Positions 44,809 to 53,159 of a stretch of 64,000 nt of DNA are shown here, in pieces. A program made the position numbers and the translations under genes. The notes beneath the pieces were generated by a model. It had not been told where the DNA came from, ran no database searches, and saw only the letters and a program-made list of their open reading frames with translations. This DNA is from Lacunisphaera sp. (GTDB lineage: Bacteria; Verrucomicrobiota; Verrucomicrobiia; Opitutales; Opitutaceae). Numbering within the stretch: position 1 is the first letter of the stretch; every line of letters begins with the position of its first letter. The stretch lies in contig JAQSCO010000057.1 in NCBI GenBank assembly GCA_029945445.1, positions 46,985 to 110,984 on the forward strand. Reading direction: 5' to 3'.

Positions 44809-45132
44809 ATGTCCCTTCCCGCGCAGTTCTCCGGCGTCACCGTCCACACCAAGGCCAATGTCTATTTCGACGGCCGGGTCGTCAGCCACACCGTGCTGCT
44901 GCCCGACGGCGCGAAGAAGACGCTCGGGCTGATCTATCCCGGCAGCTACCACTTCGGCACCGGCGCGCCCGAGCGGATGGCAATCACGGCGGGCGGCTGC
45001 CGCGTCACGCTCGACGGACAGACCGCCGTGAAGGACTACGCTGCGGGCACGTTCTTCGACGTGCCCGGCCAGAGTGGCTTCACCATCGAGGTGGCCGGCG
45101 GGATCTGCGAATACATCTGCTCGTTCCTCTGA
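44809..45132 (+). CDS. ppnP: PpnP-type pyrimidine/purine nucleoside phosphorylase
   Basis: 107 residues. AQFSGVTVHTKANVYFDGRVVSHTVLLPDGAKKTLGLIYPGSYHFGTGAPERMAITAG and the terminal GFTIEVAGGICEYICSFL are the single-cupin pattern of PpnP (YaiE, DUF1255), which phosphorolyses many nucleosides to base and ribose 1-phosphate. Full length. The ATG at 44809 is chosen because homologues begin close to this residue; the frame is open much further upstream without family similarity. It is followed by a cyclophilin gene 48 bp later. Confidence 0.92.
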   Translation: MSLPAQFSGVTVHTKANVYFDGRVVSHTVLLPDGAKKTLGLIYPGSYHFGTGAPERMAITAGGCRVTLDGQTAVKDYAAGTFFDVPGQSGFTIEVAGGICEYICSFL

Positions 45133-45180
45133 GCCCGGAAACGGGCTGGCGCGGCCGGCCCGCGGCGCTATGGTCGCGCC

Positions 45181-46314
45181 ATGCGTTTACCCAAATCCCT
45201 GGTCCTGCTGGCCGTGCTGGGGCTCGCCGCCGCGCTTCCCGCCGAGGAAAAGCTCGCGGACGGCCTCTACGCCGAGTTCACCACGCCGCACGGCGTGATC
45301 GTGACCGAACTGTTTTATCAAAAGGTCCCGCTGACCGTCACCAGCTTCGTCGGCCTCGCCGAGGGCTCGCTCGCCCCGCGCAACGGCCAGCCGTTCTACA
45401 CCGGCCTCACCTGGTATCGCGTCGTGCCGGGCTTCGTCATCCAAAGCGGCAACCCCGGCCTCAAGGACACCGGCGACGAAAGCATCCCGCATAAGTTTCC
45501 CGACGAGTTCGTGCCCGGCCTGCACCACCGCGAGGTCGGCACGCTCTCCATGGCCAACGCCGGACCCGATACCAATGGCTGCGAGTTTTTTGTCACGCTC
45601 GGGGACGACACCCGCCTCAACTATCTCCACAGCGTCTTCGGGCGCACGGTGCGTGGGGCCGAGTTGCTGCCGCAGATCAAGCCGGACGAGCCTTTCTCGA
45701 TCAAAATCCTCCGCGTCGGCGCCGGGGCTCGCGCGTTCAAGGCTGACCCGGCGACCTTCCAGGCGCTGGCCGCCAAAGCCGGGCCATACGCCGGCGAGAC
45801 GGCGCCGGGGCCGGCGGCGCACTTCGACGATCCGGACCACCTCATACCCACCGAGCCGCCGCGCGCGAAGAACTTCAACTTCAAGCTGAATAATTTCCAG
45901 CGCACCACCGGGGTGCGGATCGTCGCACGCCTGTCCGCCCAGGCCCCGCCCGCCGCCGCGGACGCCGTGCCCGGCGCCTACATGCACGCGCTCGCCGAGA
46001 AACTCGGCACCGCGCAGCGTGGCGCCCTTGCCGCCTATTTCGCCGCCGAGGACGACTGGCGCGTGTGGTTGAGTGACGAAGCCGCCGATGTTTTCCTCGG
46101 CCATCACGCGACGGCCGCCGATCTCGCACCCGAGGGCCGCTTGCACCAGATAAAGACGGCCTTCATCGACGCGGCCGTGGCCGAGGGCAACGCCGCCTTC
46201 GCCGCGCAGCTGAAAACCGCGCCGCCGGACCGTCCGGTGCCTCCCGCCCAGCGCCTCAAGCTCCAGACCGACGCCCTCCTTGACCATCTCATCCTCCAGC
46301 TCGAACCCAAATGA
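45181..46314 (+). CDS. Cyclophilin-type peptidyl-prolyl isomerase, exported
   Basis: 377 residues. Signal peptide (LVLLAVLGLAAALPAE), then a cyclophilin domain (about 28-180): GVIVTELFYQKVPLTVTSFVGLAEG, FYTGLTWYRVVPGFVIQSGNP, LSMANAGPDTNGCEFFVTLGDDTRLNYLHSVFGRTVRG. It catalyses cis-trans proline isomerisation in periplasmic folding. The C-terminal 190 residues are a separate helical region with no known domain that I recognise. The stop overlaps the M20 hydrolase start by ATGA, so the two are coupled. Confidence 0.9.
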   Translation: MRLPKSLVLLAVLGLAAALPAEEKLADGLYAEFTTPHGVIVTELFYQKVPLTVTSFVGLAEGSLAPRNGQPFYTGLTWYRVVPGFVIQSGNPGLKDTGDESIPHKFPDEFVPGLHHREVGTLSMANAGPDTNGCEFFVTLGDDTRLNYLHSVFGRTVRGAELLPQIKPDEPFSIKILRVGAGARAFKADPATFQALAAKAGPYAGETAPGPAAHFDDPDHLIPTEPPRAKNFNFKLNNFQRTTGVRIVARLSAQAPPAAADAVPGAYMHALAEKLGTAQRGALAAYFAAEDDWRVWLSDEAADVFLGHHATAADLAPEGRLHQIKTAFIDAAVAEGNAAFAAQLKTAPPDRPVPPAQRLKLQTDALLDHLILQLEPK

Positions 46315-47645
46315 AATTCTCCTGCCTCGCCCCCGCCCTGCTCGCTTGCGCCTTCGTTCCCCTCGCCTCCGCCGCGGATGGCGTGCGCGACGCAGTGGCG
46401 AACAAACTCGCCGCCGACTATCCCGCGCTCGAGAAATTCTACACCGACCTGCACCTGCACCCGGAGCTCTCGCTCATGGAGGAGAAGACCTCTGCCAAGG
46501 TCGCGGCCGAGCTGCGCGCCGCCGGCTTTGACGTCACCGAAAAATTCGGCGGCTATGGTGTGGTTGGCGTGCTGCAGAACGGCGCGGGCCCGACCCTGCT
46601 CATCCGGACGGATCTCGACGGCCTGCCTGTGGCCGAGGAGACCGGACTGCCTTACGCGAGCACCACGCGCGTCACCAACCTCGCCGGCCAGGAGGTGTCG
46701 GTCATGCAGGCCTGCGGCCACGACATCCACATGACCGTGTTCACCGGCACCGCCCGGATGCTCGCTTCGCTGAAGGACCAGTGGTCCGGCACCCTGGTAT
46801 TCATCGGCCAGCCCGCCGAAGAGCTCGGCGTCGGCGCGCGCGCGATGCTCACCGCCGGCCTGTATCGGAAATTCCCCAAGCCCGACTATGCCGTCGCCAT
46901 CCACGACAGCGCCACGCTGCCCGCCGGCACCGTCGGCACCGTCGAGGGCTACATCATGGCCAACGTCGACTCGATGGACATCACCGTGCGCGGCGTCGGC
47001 GGCCACGGGGCCTACCCGCACGCGACGAAGGACCCCATCGTGCTGGCCGCGCGCATCATCGGCGCGCTGCAGACCGTGGTCAGCCGCGAGACCCGGCCGC
47101 TCGATCCCGCCGTCGTCACCGTCGGTTCCATCCACGGTGGCACCAAGCACAACATCATCCCCAACGAGGTGAAGCTGCAGCTCACCCTCCGTTCCTATTC
47201 CGAACCGGTCCGCGTGCACACCATCGAGGCCATCCGGCGCATCTGCCGCGGCGAGGCCATCGCCGCCGGCCTGCCCGAGAACCTGATGCCCGTGATCACC
47301 GTCAAGGAGGACGAGTTCACGCCCGCGACCTACAACGATCCGGCGCTCACCCGCCGCGTGCGCGGCGCGCTGGAGCGTTCGCTGGGCCCGGACAACGTGA
47401 AGACGATCGACCCCGAGATGGGCGGCGAGGACTTCAGCGAGTTTGGCCGCACCACGGACAAGGTGCCGGTGTGTCTCTTCCGCGTCGGCGCGGTCGATCC
47501 CGCCAAGGTTGCCGAGAGCCAGCGCACCGGTGTGGCGCTGCCCTCGCTGCACTCCAGCCGATTCGCCCCGCTGCCCGAGCCGACAATCAAGACCGGCATC
47601 ACCGCCGTCACCGCCGCCGCACTCGACCTGCTGGCGAAAAAGTAG
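46311..47645 (+). CDS. M20-family amidohydrolase/peptidase, exported
   Basis: 444 residues. Signal peptide (LAPALLACAFVPLASAAD). Di-zinc ligands of the M20D amidohydrolase type: DLHLHPELSLMEEKT, ACGHDIHMTVF (His/Asp), GQPAEELGVGARAML (Glu) and GGEDFSEFGR near the end; a dimerisation lid lies between. The family hydrolyses N-acyl amino acids or small peptides. Export is unusual for aminoacylases but occurs in exported amidohydrolases. Overlaps the cyclophilin gene by four bases. Confidence 0.9.
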   Translation: MKFSCLAPALLACAFVPLASAADGVRDAVANKLAADYPALEKFYTDLHLHPELSLMEEKTSAKVAAELRAAGFDVTEKFGGYGVVGVLQNGAGPTLLIRTDLDGLPVAEETGLPYASTTRVTNLAGQEVSVMQACGHDIHMTVFTGTARMLASLKDQWSGTLVFIGQPAEELGVGARAMLTAGLYRKFPKPDYAVAIHDSATLPAGTVGTVEGYIMANVDSMDITVRGVGGHGAYPHATKDPIVLAARIIGALQTVVSRETRPLDPAVVTVGSIHGGTKHNIIPNEVKLQLTLRSYSEPVRVHTIEAIRRICRGEAIAAGLPENLMPVITVKEDEFTPATYNDPALTRRVRGALERSLGPDNVKTIDPEMGGEDFSEFGRTTDKVPVCLFRVGAVDPAKVAESQRTGVALPSLHSSRFAPLPEPTIKTGITAVTAAALDLLAKK

Positions 47646-47694
47646 GGTCAAGGCGTGATTTTCAAGGGAGTGGCACCCGGCCCCTCGCGCCTTT

Positions 47695-47770
47695 TGTCAA
47701 CGAATAGTATACTAGGTGCCTTTCCCCTGGAGCGGAAATCCCCAAGGCATTAGTATACTATTGGTTGACA
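47695..47770. repeat. TAGTATACTA inverted-repeat element, copy 2 (76 bp)
   Basis: Left arm TGTCAACGAATAGTATACTA (47695-47714) and right arm TAGTATACTATTGGTTGACA (47751-47770) pair at 19 of 20 positions. The 36-bp centre begins and ends with pairing TGCCTT/AAGGCA. It lies between the convergent M20 and Glu/Leu dehydrogenase genes, 49 bp and 38 bp from their stops. Confidence 0.93.
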
Positions 47771-47808
47771 TTTCGGGCACGTCACCGCTGGCGCGGGTCG
47801 CGGCTGGG

Positions 47809-49107
47809 TTACAGCAGTTCGGGGATGATCTTGAGCGAGCCGTCGGCATTCGGGCGCAGGCGGTCCTTCGCCATCTCGTAGGCGATCTCACGCAGCGTGA
47901 TGTCCTTGCGCCGGCTGCCGTTCAGGCGGCTGAACATCTCGTCGATGTTCTCGGTGATGATGCGTGTGACGAGTTTTTCCAGAAAGGCGCGGCCCGTGCC
48001 GTCCTCGGCCATCACGCGGGCGCGGAATTCAGTGTCCACGTCGGCCTTGGCCTCGACGTAGGCGGCGATGACGCCGCCGGAGTTGACGATGAAGTCGGTG
48101 AGACTGAACACGCCGCGGCGCTGCTGCAGGAAATACTCGCAGACGAGATCGGCGGGGTTGTTGGCGCCCTGCAGGACGAGGCGGGTGTTAATGTGCGCCG
48201 TGTTGTGGGCGTTGATTGCGTGCGGCCGCGCGGCGGGCACAAGGATGACACACGGCATCTCCAGCAGGCCGTCAACGTGTTCGCCGTCGAAACGCTGTTT
48301 GACCGGGCCGCGATAGGCGGCCAGTCCGTCGGGACTGCGGCGGATCGCGCAGAGTTCGTCGACGTTCAGGCCCTCGGGCTGGTAGAGTCCGGCGTTGATG
48401 TCGGACGCGCCGACGATGCGGGCGCCGAGCGAGGCGAGCTTCTGGGCGATGGGGGCGCCGACATTGCCGAAGCCCTGGATGATAACGCTGGAATCCTTGA
48501 TGCGCACCTCGGGCACGTGCTTCTCGGTGGCGACCGCGGCGGCGAAGAGGCCGTGCGCGGTGATGGCCCATTCGTCGAGCGGGAAGCCGCCCTGCGCCGG
48601 CGGCCGGCCGACGCCGCCGCGGCCGTGATGCGCCGCGCCGTTGTGCTCGGCGAACGCCTCGTAGATCGTCTGCATGTCCGTCTCGTTCGTGCCCATGTCG
48701 GGGCCGGGGATGTATTCGGGAATGGTCCACAGCGCCTCGGCCACCGTGCGGATGAACTGCCTCTTCAGCTCCGGCTGGCCGGCGAAGGCCCGCGGGTCGG
48801 CGCGCAGGCCGCTCTTCGCGCCGCCGAGCGGCAGCATCGCGGCGGAACTTTTCAGGGTCATCGCCGCGGCGAGGCCGTAGACCTCGTCGGCTGTGACGTC
48901 GGGCGCGAGGCGCACGCCGCCGAGCCCGCGGCCGCGCACAAGGTTGTCCACCGCGACGTAGCCCCAGGTCGTGTCGTCGGCGGGATCGTAGAGCCGGTAG
49001 ATCGTGGCGGGGCCAAATTCGTTGGTCACGATCTTGTAGCGCTTCTCGATGTCGGCGCCCCGGGCGGCGGCGGCCTTGAGGCTGCGGGGGAGTTTGGGCG
49101 TCTGCAT
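47809..49107 (-). CDS. Glu/Leu/Phe/Val dehydrogenase family enzyme
   Basis: 432 residues from the ATG at 49107 (a TTG at 49116 also fits). Substrate and catalytic lysines lie in MTLKSSAAMLPLGGAKSG (Lys86 and Lys98), the PGPDMGTNETDMQTIYE block is typical of glutamate dehydrogenase, and the NAD(P) domain has VIIQGFGNVGAPIAQKL. It interconverts an amino acid and its 2-oxoacid with ammonia, most probably glutamate and 2-oxoglutarate, in the cytoplasm. Length fits. An unusual spacer (HHGRGGVGRPPAQGGFPLDEW) sits before the nucleotide-binding domain, close to the KPxxxGGSxGR site of other members. Confidence 0.88.
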   Translation of the reverse strand: MQTPKLPRSLKAAAARGADIEKRYKIVTNEFGPATIYRLYDPADDTTWGYVAVDNLVRGRGLGGVRLAPDVTADEVYGLAAAMTLKSSAAMLPLGGAKSGLRADPRAFAGQPELKRQFIRTVAEALWTIPEYIPGPDMGTNETDMQTIYEAFAEHNGAAHHGRGGVGRPPAQGGFPLDEWAITAHGLFAAAVATEKHVPEVRIKDSSVIIQGFGNVGAPIAQKLASLGARIVGASDINAGLYQPEGLNVDELCAIRRSPDGLAAYRGPVKQRFDGEHVDGLLEMPCVILVPAARPHAINAHNTAHINTRLVLQGANNPADLVCEYFLQQRRGVFSLTDFIVNSGGVIAAYVEAKADVDTEFRARVMAEDGTGRAFLEKLVTRIITENIDEMFSRLNGSRRKDITLREIAYEMAKDRLRPNADGSLKIIPELL

Positions 49108-49245
49108 GAGCCTCAACTAGTCGGCCGCGGCTATTTCCCAAGGTAAAATGACCCATTAAGCCAAAAGCATGAGCTGCAGTGGAGGCGCGATTACTTCCCC
49201 GGATAACCCGCAAATCACCTTTCCTTTCGCGTCGGTCCGGGTGCA

Positions 49246-49785
49246 ATGTCTCCCAACGTCATGCGCTCCTTTGGCATCATACTCATTCTCGGCTTGGTGC
49301 TGGCCTTCATCGCCTTTCAGGCCCGCACCGGCATCTTGCGCCACCACAGCGCCAGCGACCAGCCGGCCAACAAATACATGCGGCAGATGATGGATCACCC
49401 GACGCTCAGCTCCGCGGACGCCGCCATCCTGATGGAACGCTACGGCACGGCGCACCTTAACCCGTCCGGCCTGCGCTACATCCGCCTCGCCCCCGGCGCC
49501 GGCCAGCCGCCGGCCCGCGGCGCCGAGCTCGTGGTGCATTACGAGGGGTTCCTGCTCGACGGCACGAAGTTTGACAGCTCGCGCGACCGCGGCGAACCCT
49601 ACGTCTTCCGTGTCGGCACCGATAGCGTCATCAAGGGCTGGGACGAGGCCTTCGGCGGCATGCTGAAGGGCGAGAAGCGCACGCTCATTGTTCCCTACTG
49701 GCTCGCCTATGGCGAGGCCGGCCGCGGCACGATCCCGTCCAAGGCGACGCTCGTGTTCGAGGTTGAACTGATCGATATCCGATAA
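49246..49785 (+). CDS. Membrane-anchored FKBP-type peptidyl-prolyl isomerase
   Basis: 179 residues (ATG at 49261 also possible). One N-terminal membrane segment (SFGIILILGLVLAFIAFQA) anchors a C-terminal FKBP domain (about 80-179): ELVVHYEGFLLDGTKFDSSRDRGEPYVFRVGTDSVIKGWDEAFGGMLKGEKRTLIVPYWLAYGEAGRG. These blocks are the standard FKBP pocket. It assists folding of exported proteins. It stands alone, divergent from the dehydrogenase gene and convergent with the metallopeptidase operon. Confidence 0.92.
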   Translation: MSPNVMRSFGIILILGLVLAFIAFQARTGILRHHSASDQPANKYMRQMMDHPTLSSADAAILMERYGTAHLNPSGLRYIRLAPGAGQPPARGAELVVHYEGFLLDGTKFDSSRDRGEPYVFRVGTDSVIKGWDEAFGGMLKGEKRTLIVPYWLAYGEAGRGTIPSKATLVFEVELIDIR

Positions 49786-49810
49786 GGCAGGGTCGGCGCA
49801 AGCGAGGGCC

Positions 49811-50578
49811 CTACAGCCCGACCAGGCCGCCATTGCGCTTGAGCCATTTCTCGGCGTCGCGCCACCACGGGCAGACCTCCGCCACGCGCGCCCAGAAGCG
49901 GTCGGAATGGTTCATCTCCCGCCGGTGCATCAGCTCATGGTAGATGATGTAGTCGCGCACGCTGTCGGGCGCCTGCACAAGCCGCCAGTTCAGCGAGATC
50001 GTCCCGCCCGCCGAGCACGAGCCCCAGCGCGAACGTTGGTTGCGCACCGTGACGTGCTTCACGTCCGCGCCGGTCTCGGCCGCCAGCTCCCACGCGCGGC
50101 CGGGCAGCTCGATCTTCGCGCGCCGCGCGAACTGCGCCTCGAGCGGCGCGCGCAGGTCGCCCTCGAGCGAGGCAACGCGAAACACATCGGCCGCTACACA
50201 GACCTGCGAGCGTTCACCCACCGTGGCGACACGGATTTCCTGCAACTCGCCGCGCCAGAGCACCGCCGTGCCGACGGTCCAGGTTTCCGCGGCGCGCGGC
50301 TTGCGCGCCTGCCGGGCGCGGGCACGTTCCAGCCAGTCGCGGTGCGAGTCGACGAAGCGCCGCGCTTCATGCTCCGAGCCGCGCGCCGGGATCGTCGCCA
50401 CGGCGACGCCGTCCTTCCGCAGGGTCAGCCGGTAGTTCCGCGCGCGCAGGCTGCGCACGAACACCAGCTCCGGCTCGACGGCCGTTCTTATCTCCAGGGT
50501 TGCCTGTTGCGCGCTGTTCACGGGCTCCACGGCTAAGGGCCGCGGGCCCCCGACGCCAGCCATGAATGCCTCGGTCAC
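49811..50578 (-). CDS. YgjP/DUF45-family metal-dependent hydrolase
   Basis: 255 residues from a GTG at 50578. The C-terminal block VTVRNQRSRWGSCSAGGTISLNWRLVQAPDSVRDYIIYHELMHRREMNHSDRFW has the HExxH zinc motif with the third His in NHSDRFW, diagnostic of the M48-related YgjP group. The GTG overlaps the stop of the phosphoesterase gene (GTGA), so it is the third gene of a tightly coupled leftward operon with CstA. The ATG at 50563 is an alternative that would lose that overlap. Confidence 0.87.
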   Translation of the reverse strand: MTEAFMAGVGGPRPLAVEPVNSAQQATLEIRTAVEPELVFVRSLRARNYRLTLRKDGVAVATIPARGSEHEARRFVDSHRDWLERARARQARKPRAAETWTVGTAVLWRGELQEIRVATVGERSQVCVAADVFRVASLEGDLRAPLEAQFARRAKIELPGRAWELAAETGADVKHVTVRNQRSRWGSCSAGGTISLNWRLVQAPDSVRDYIIYHELMHRREMNHSDRFWARVAEVCPWWRDAEKWLKRNGGLVGL

Positions 50579-51015
50579 AGGGACACCAGCCGCCAGTCGG
50601 GCGGCCGGCCTTTTTCCAAGGTCAGCCAGGCGAAGCTCGCGCGCGCGCCCCGGTTCGGCCGCGTGATGCAGCCGGGATTGAGCCAGCGGACGCCGCGCTC
50701 GTCGGTTTCGTCCCGTGGCGCATGCGTGTGGCCGTGCAGCACAAAATTGACATCCGCCGGGATGCGGCCGGGCGGGATATGGGTCAGGAAAAATTTCCAG
50801 CCCGCGCGCTCCAGCCGCAGCTCCAGCGGCCAGAAATTATGACTCTCGTTGTTCCCGAGCACGACCTGCAGCGGCTTGCCGAGCTGCTGGAACTCCCCCA
50901 GCGTGGCCGGGTCGCACACGTCGCCGAGGTGCCAGATCTCATCGGCGCCCGCCAGCCGCGCGGGCAGGTTCGGCGGGAACTTGTCGTGCGTGTCGGAGAT
51001 GACCGCGATGCGCAT
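50575..51015 (-). CDS. YfcE/MJ0936-type metallophosphoesterase
   Basis: 146 residues. ISDTHDKFPP, WHLGDVCD, VLGNNESH and FVLHGHTHAPRDE supply the di-metal ligands of the calcineurin-like fold (Asp, His, Asp, Asn, His, His). Such small enzymes hydrolyse phosphodiesters, often cyclic-nucleotide-like ones. Start and stop overlap its neighbours: one base with cstA upstream and four with the metallopeptidase downstream. Confidence 0.9.
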   Translation of the reverse strand: MRIAVISDTHDKFPPNLPARLAGADEIWHLGDVCDPATLGEFQQLGKPLQVVLGNNESHNFWPLELRLERAGWKFFLTHIPPGRIPADVNFVLHGHTHAPRDETDERGVRWLNPGCITRPNRGARASFAWLTLEKGRPPDWRLVSL

Positions 51016-53069
51016 CACTTGACCGTGGAGGCGCCGGCGAGCGGCACATAAGGCTCCTCGCGCAGGCTGGCCGGGCGCCGGCCCGCCAGCAGTTGCCACC
51101 AGACCCGGGCGCAGGCGCCCACGACCAGGGTCACCAGCAGCAGGAACACGCCGGTGACCGCGGCATTCACGTGGGCGTTGAAAATCTGCCGGGCCAGCGC
51201 CGCCGCATCCGCCGGCGCGGCCGTGGCCAGCCGTTGCGCGAGGCTGTCGGCCTGCGCCAGGAAGCCGAGCCGGGGGTTCGCGCTGAAGATCAGCATGAAA
51301 CCGGCGGTGAATGTCACGCACAGCAGCCACCCGAGCGGCAGGAGCGTCACCCAGAGGTGGCGGGTGCGGCCCATCTTCAGGAGCACGGTGGTGCCGAGCG
51401 CCAGCGCCAGCACGGCGAGCAGCTGGTTCGCCACGCCGAAGATGGGCCAGAGCGAGCGGATGCCGCCGAGTGGATCGATCACGCCTTGGTAGAGAAACCA
51501 GCCCCAGCCCGAGACAAAGAGCAGCGTCGCGGCAAAATTTCCCACCGCGGTGCGGGTGTCGCCGAGCGGCGGCCACAGGTGCCCGAGCATATCCTGCATG
51601 AGGAAGCGCCCCACCCGCGTGCCGGCGTCGATGGCCGTGAGGATGAACAGCGCCTCGAACATGATGGCGAAGTGATACCACAGCGCCATGGCCGTGCGCC
51701 CGCCGAGCACGCCGGCGAACATCTGCGCCATGCCGAGGGCGAAGGTCGGCGCCCCGCCCGCGCGGCCGATCATGGTCTTCTCGCCGACGCTGGCGGCGAG
51801 GTCGGCCATCTGCGCCTCGGTCACCGGAAAGCCCAACGCCGTGATGCTGCTCGTGACCGCGGTGGCCGTGCCGGTGACGTTCACGGCGAAATACTCGCCC
51901 GGCTGCATCGAGCAGGCCGCGATCAGGGCCATGATCCCGACGCACATCTCGGTGATCATCGCGCCGTAGCCGACGACGCGGATGTGGCTCTCGCGCATGA
52001 TCAGCTTCGGCGTGGTGCCCGACGCGATGAGCGCGTGGAACCCCGAGACCGCGGCGCACGCGATGGTGATGAAGCAGAACGGGAACACCGGCCCCGGCAG
52101 GATCGGGCCGCCGCCATGGACAAACTGCGTGAAGGCGGGCATCTGCAGCGCCGGGGCAAGCCACACGATGGCGGCGCCGAGCAGCACGACCGTGCCGATC
52201 TTCATGAACGTGCTCAGGTAGTCGCGCGGCGCGAGCAGCAGCCACACCGGCAGCACCGCCGCCACCACGCCGTAACCCATGAGCCACCAGGCGAGCGCAG
52301 GCCGCGACAGCGTCAGCCACGACTCCAGCGCGGTGCCCGGCAGGAATTTTCCGCCCCACACCGCGGCGAGCAGCGCGATGACGCCGAGGGCGCTGACCCA
52401 GCCGAGCCGGCCGGAGTTGTGCCCGCCGCCGCGCAGCAGCAGGCCCATCACCACGGCGATGGGCATGGTGGCCGCGATGGTGAACAGGCCCCACGGACTC
52501 TCGGCGAGCGCGTTGACCACCACCAGCGCCAGCACCGCGAGCAGGATGGTCATGATCGCCAGCGTGCTGACGAGCGCGAGCGTGCCGGCGAACGGCCCGA
52601 CTTCGTCGCCCACCATCTGGCCGAGCGACTTGCCGCGGCGCCGCACCGAGCAGAACAGGATGACGCTGTCGTGCACCGCGCCGCCGAGCGTGGCGCCGAC
52701 CAGGATCCAGAGCATGCCGGGCAAAAAACCGAACTGGGCCGCGAGCACCGGCCCGACCAGCGGGCCCGGCCCGGCGATGGCCGCGAAGTGGTGCCCGAAG
52801 ACCATCCACTTGTTGGTCCGCACAAAATCCCGGCCGTCCTCGTGCACCTCGGCCGGCGTGGCGCGCAGCTCGTCGAGCGTCAGCACCTTCGCCATGAGCC
52901 ACGCGGAGTGGAAGCGCCAGGCCACGGCGAACACGCAGACCGCCGCGACCACCATCCAGAGCGCGCTGACCGGTTCGCCCCGCGACCAGGCCAGCGTGAC
53001 AAACGCGGTGACGCCGAATGCCACCACGAGGGTCCAGACGACGACGCGCAGCAGTTGGGTGAGTTTCAT
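51015..53069 (-). CDS. cstA: CstA-family carbon starvation/peptide (pyruvate) transporter
   Basis: 684 residues with about sixteen to eighteen spans. The conserved N-terminal block FVRTNKWMVFGHHFAAIAGPGPLVGPVLAAQFGFLPGMLWILVGATLGGAVHDSVILFCSVRRRGKSLGQM is unmistakable CstA. Later blocks such as ITTAVTSSITALGFP fit. CstA proteins import peptides or pyruvate under carbon limitation. It heads a three-gene overlapping operon. No sensory LytTR/BtsSR-type system is adjacent. Confidence 0.94.
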   Translation of the reverse strand: MKLTQLLRVVVWTLVVAFGVTAFVTLAWSRGEPVSALWMVVAAVCVFAVAWRFHSAWLMAKVLTLDELRATPAEVHEDGRDFVRTNKWMVFGHHFAAIAGPGPLVGPVLAAQFGFLPGMLWILVGATLGGAVHDSVILFCSVRRRGKSLGQMVGDEVGPFAGTLALVSTLAIMTILLAVLALVVVNALAESPWGLFTIAATMPIAVVMGLLLRGGGHNSGRLGWVSALGVIALLAAVWGGKFLPGTALESWLTLSRPALAWWLMGYGVVAAVLPVWLLLAPRDYLSTFMKIGTVVLLGAAIVWLAPALQMPAFTQFVHGGGPILPGPVFPFCFITIACAAVSGFHALIASGTTPKLIMRESHIRVVGYGAMITEMCVGIMALIAACSMQPGEYFAVNVTGTATAVTSSITALGFPVTEAQMADLAASVGEKTMIGRAGGAPTFALGMAQMFAGVLGGRTAMALWYHFAIMFEALFILTAIDAGTRVGRFLMQDMLGHLWPPLGDTRTAVGNFAATLLFVSGWGWFLYQGVIDPLGGIRSLWPIFGVANQLLAVLALALGTTVLLKMGRTRHLWVTLLPLGWLLCVTFTAGFMLIFSANPRLGFLAQADSLAQRLATAAPADAAALARQIFNAHVNAAVTGVFLLLVTLVVGACARVWWQLLAGRRPASLREEPYVPLAGASTVK

Positions 53070-53159
53070 GCGGAGGGGTGGCGCGAAATTACACCCTGCA
53101 ACATCCGAGAAACCTCGCGGGCCGCAACTTAGAAATCCTTCTCCCAGCGGGGCAGGATC

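Noticed and set aside
51093-53132. 679-codon plus-strand frame antisense to cstA
   Set aside because: Composition (Arg/His/Asp/Gly-rich) and lack of any domain show it is a shadow; cstA is unmistakable on the other strand.
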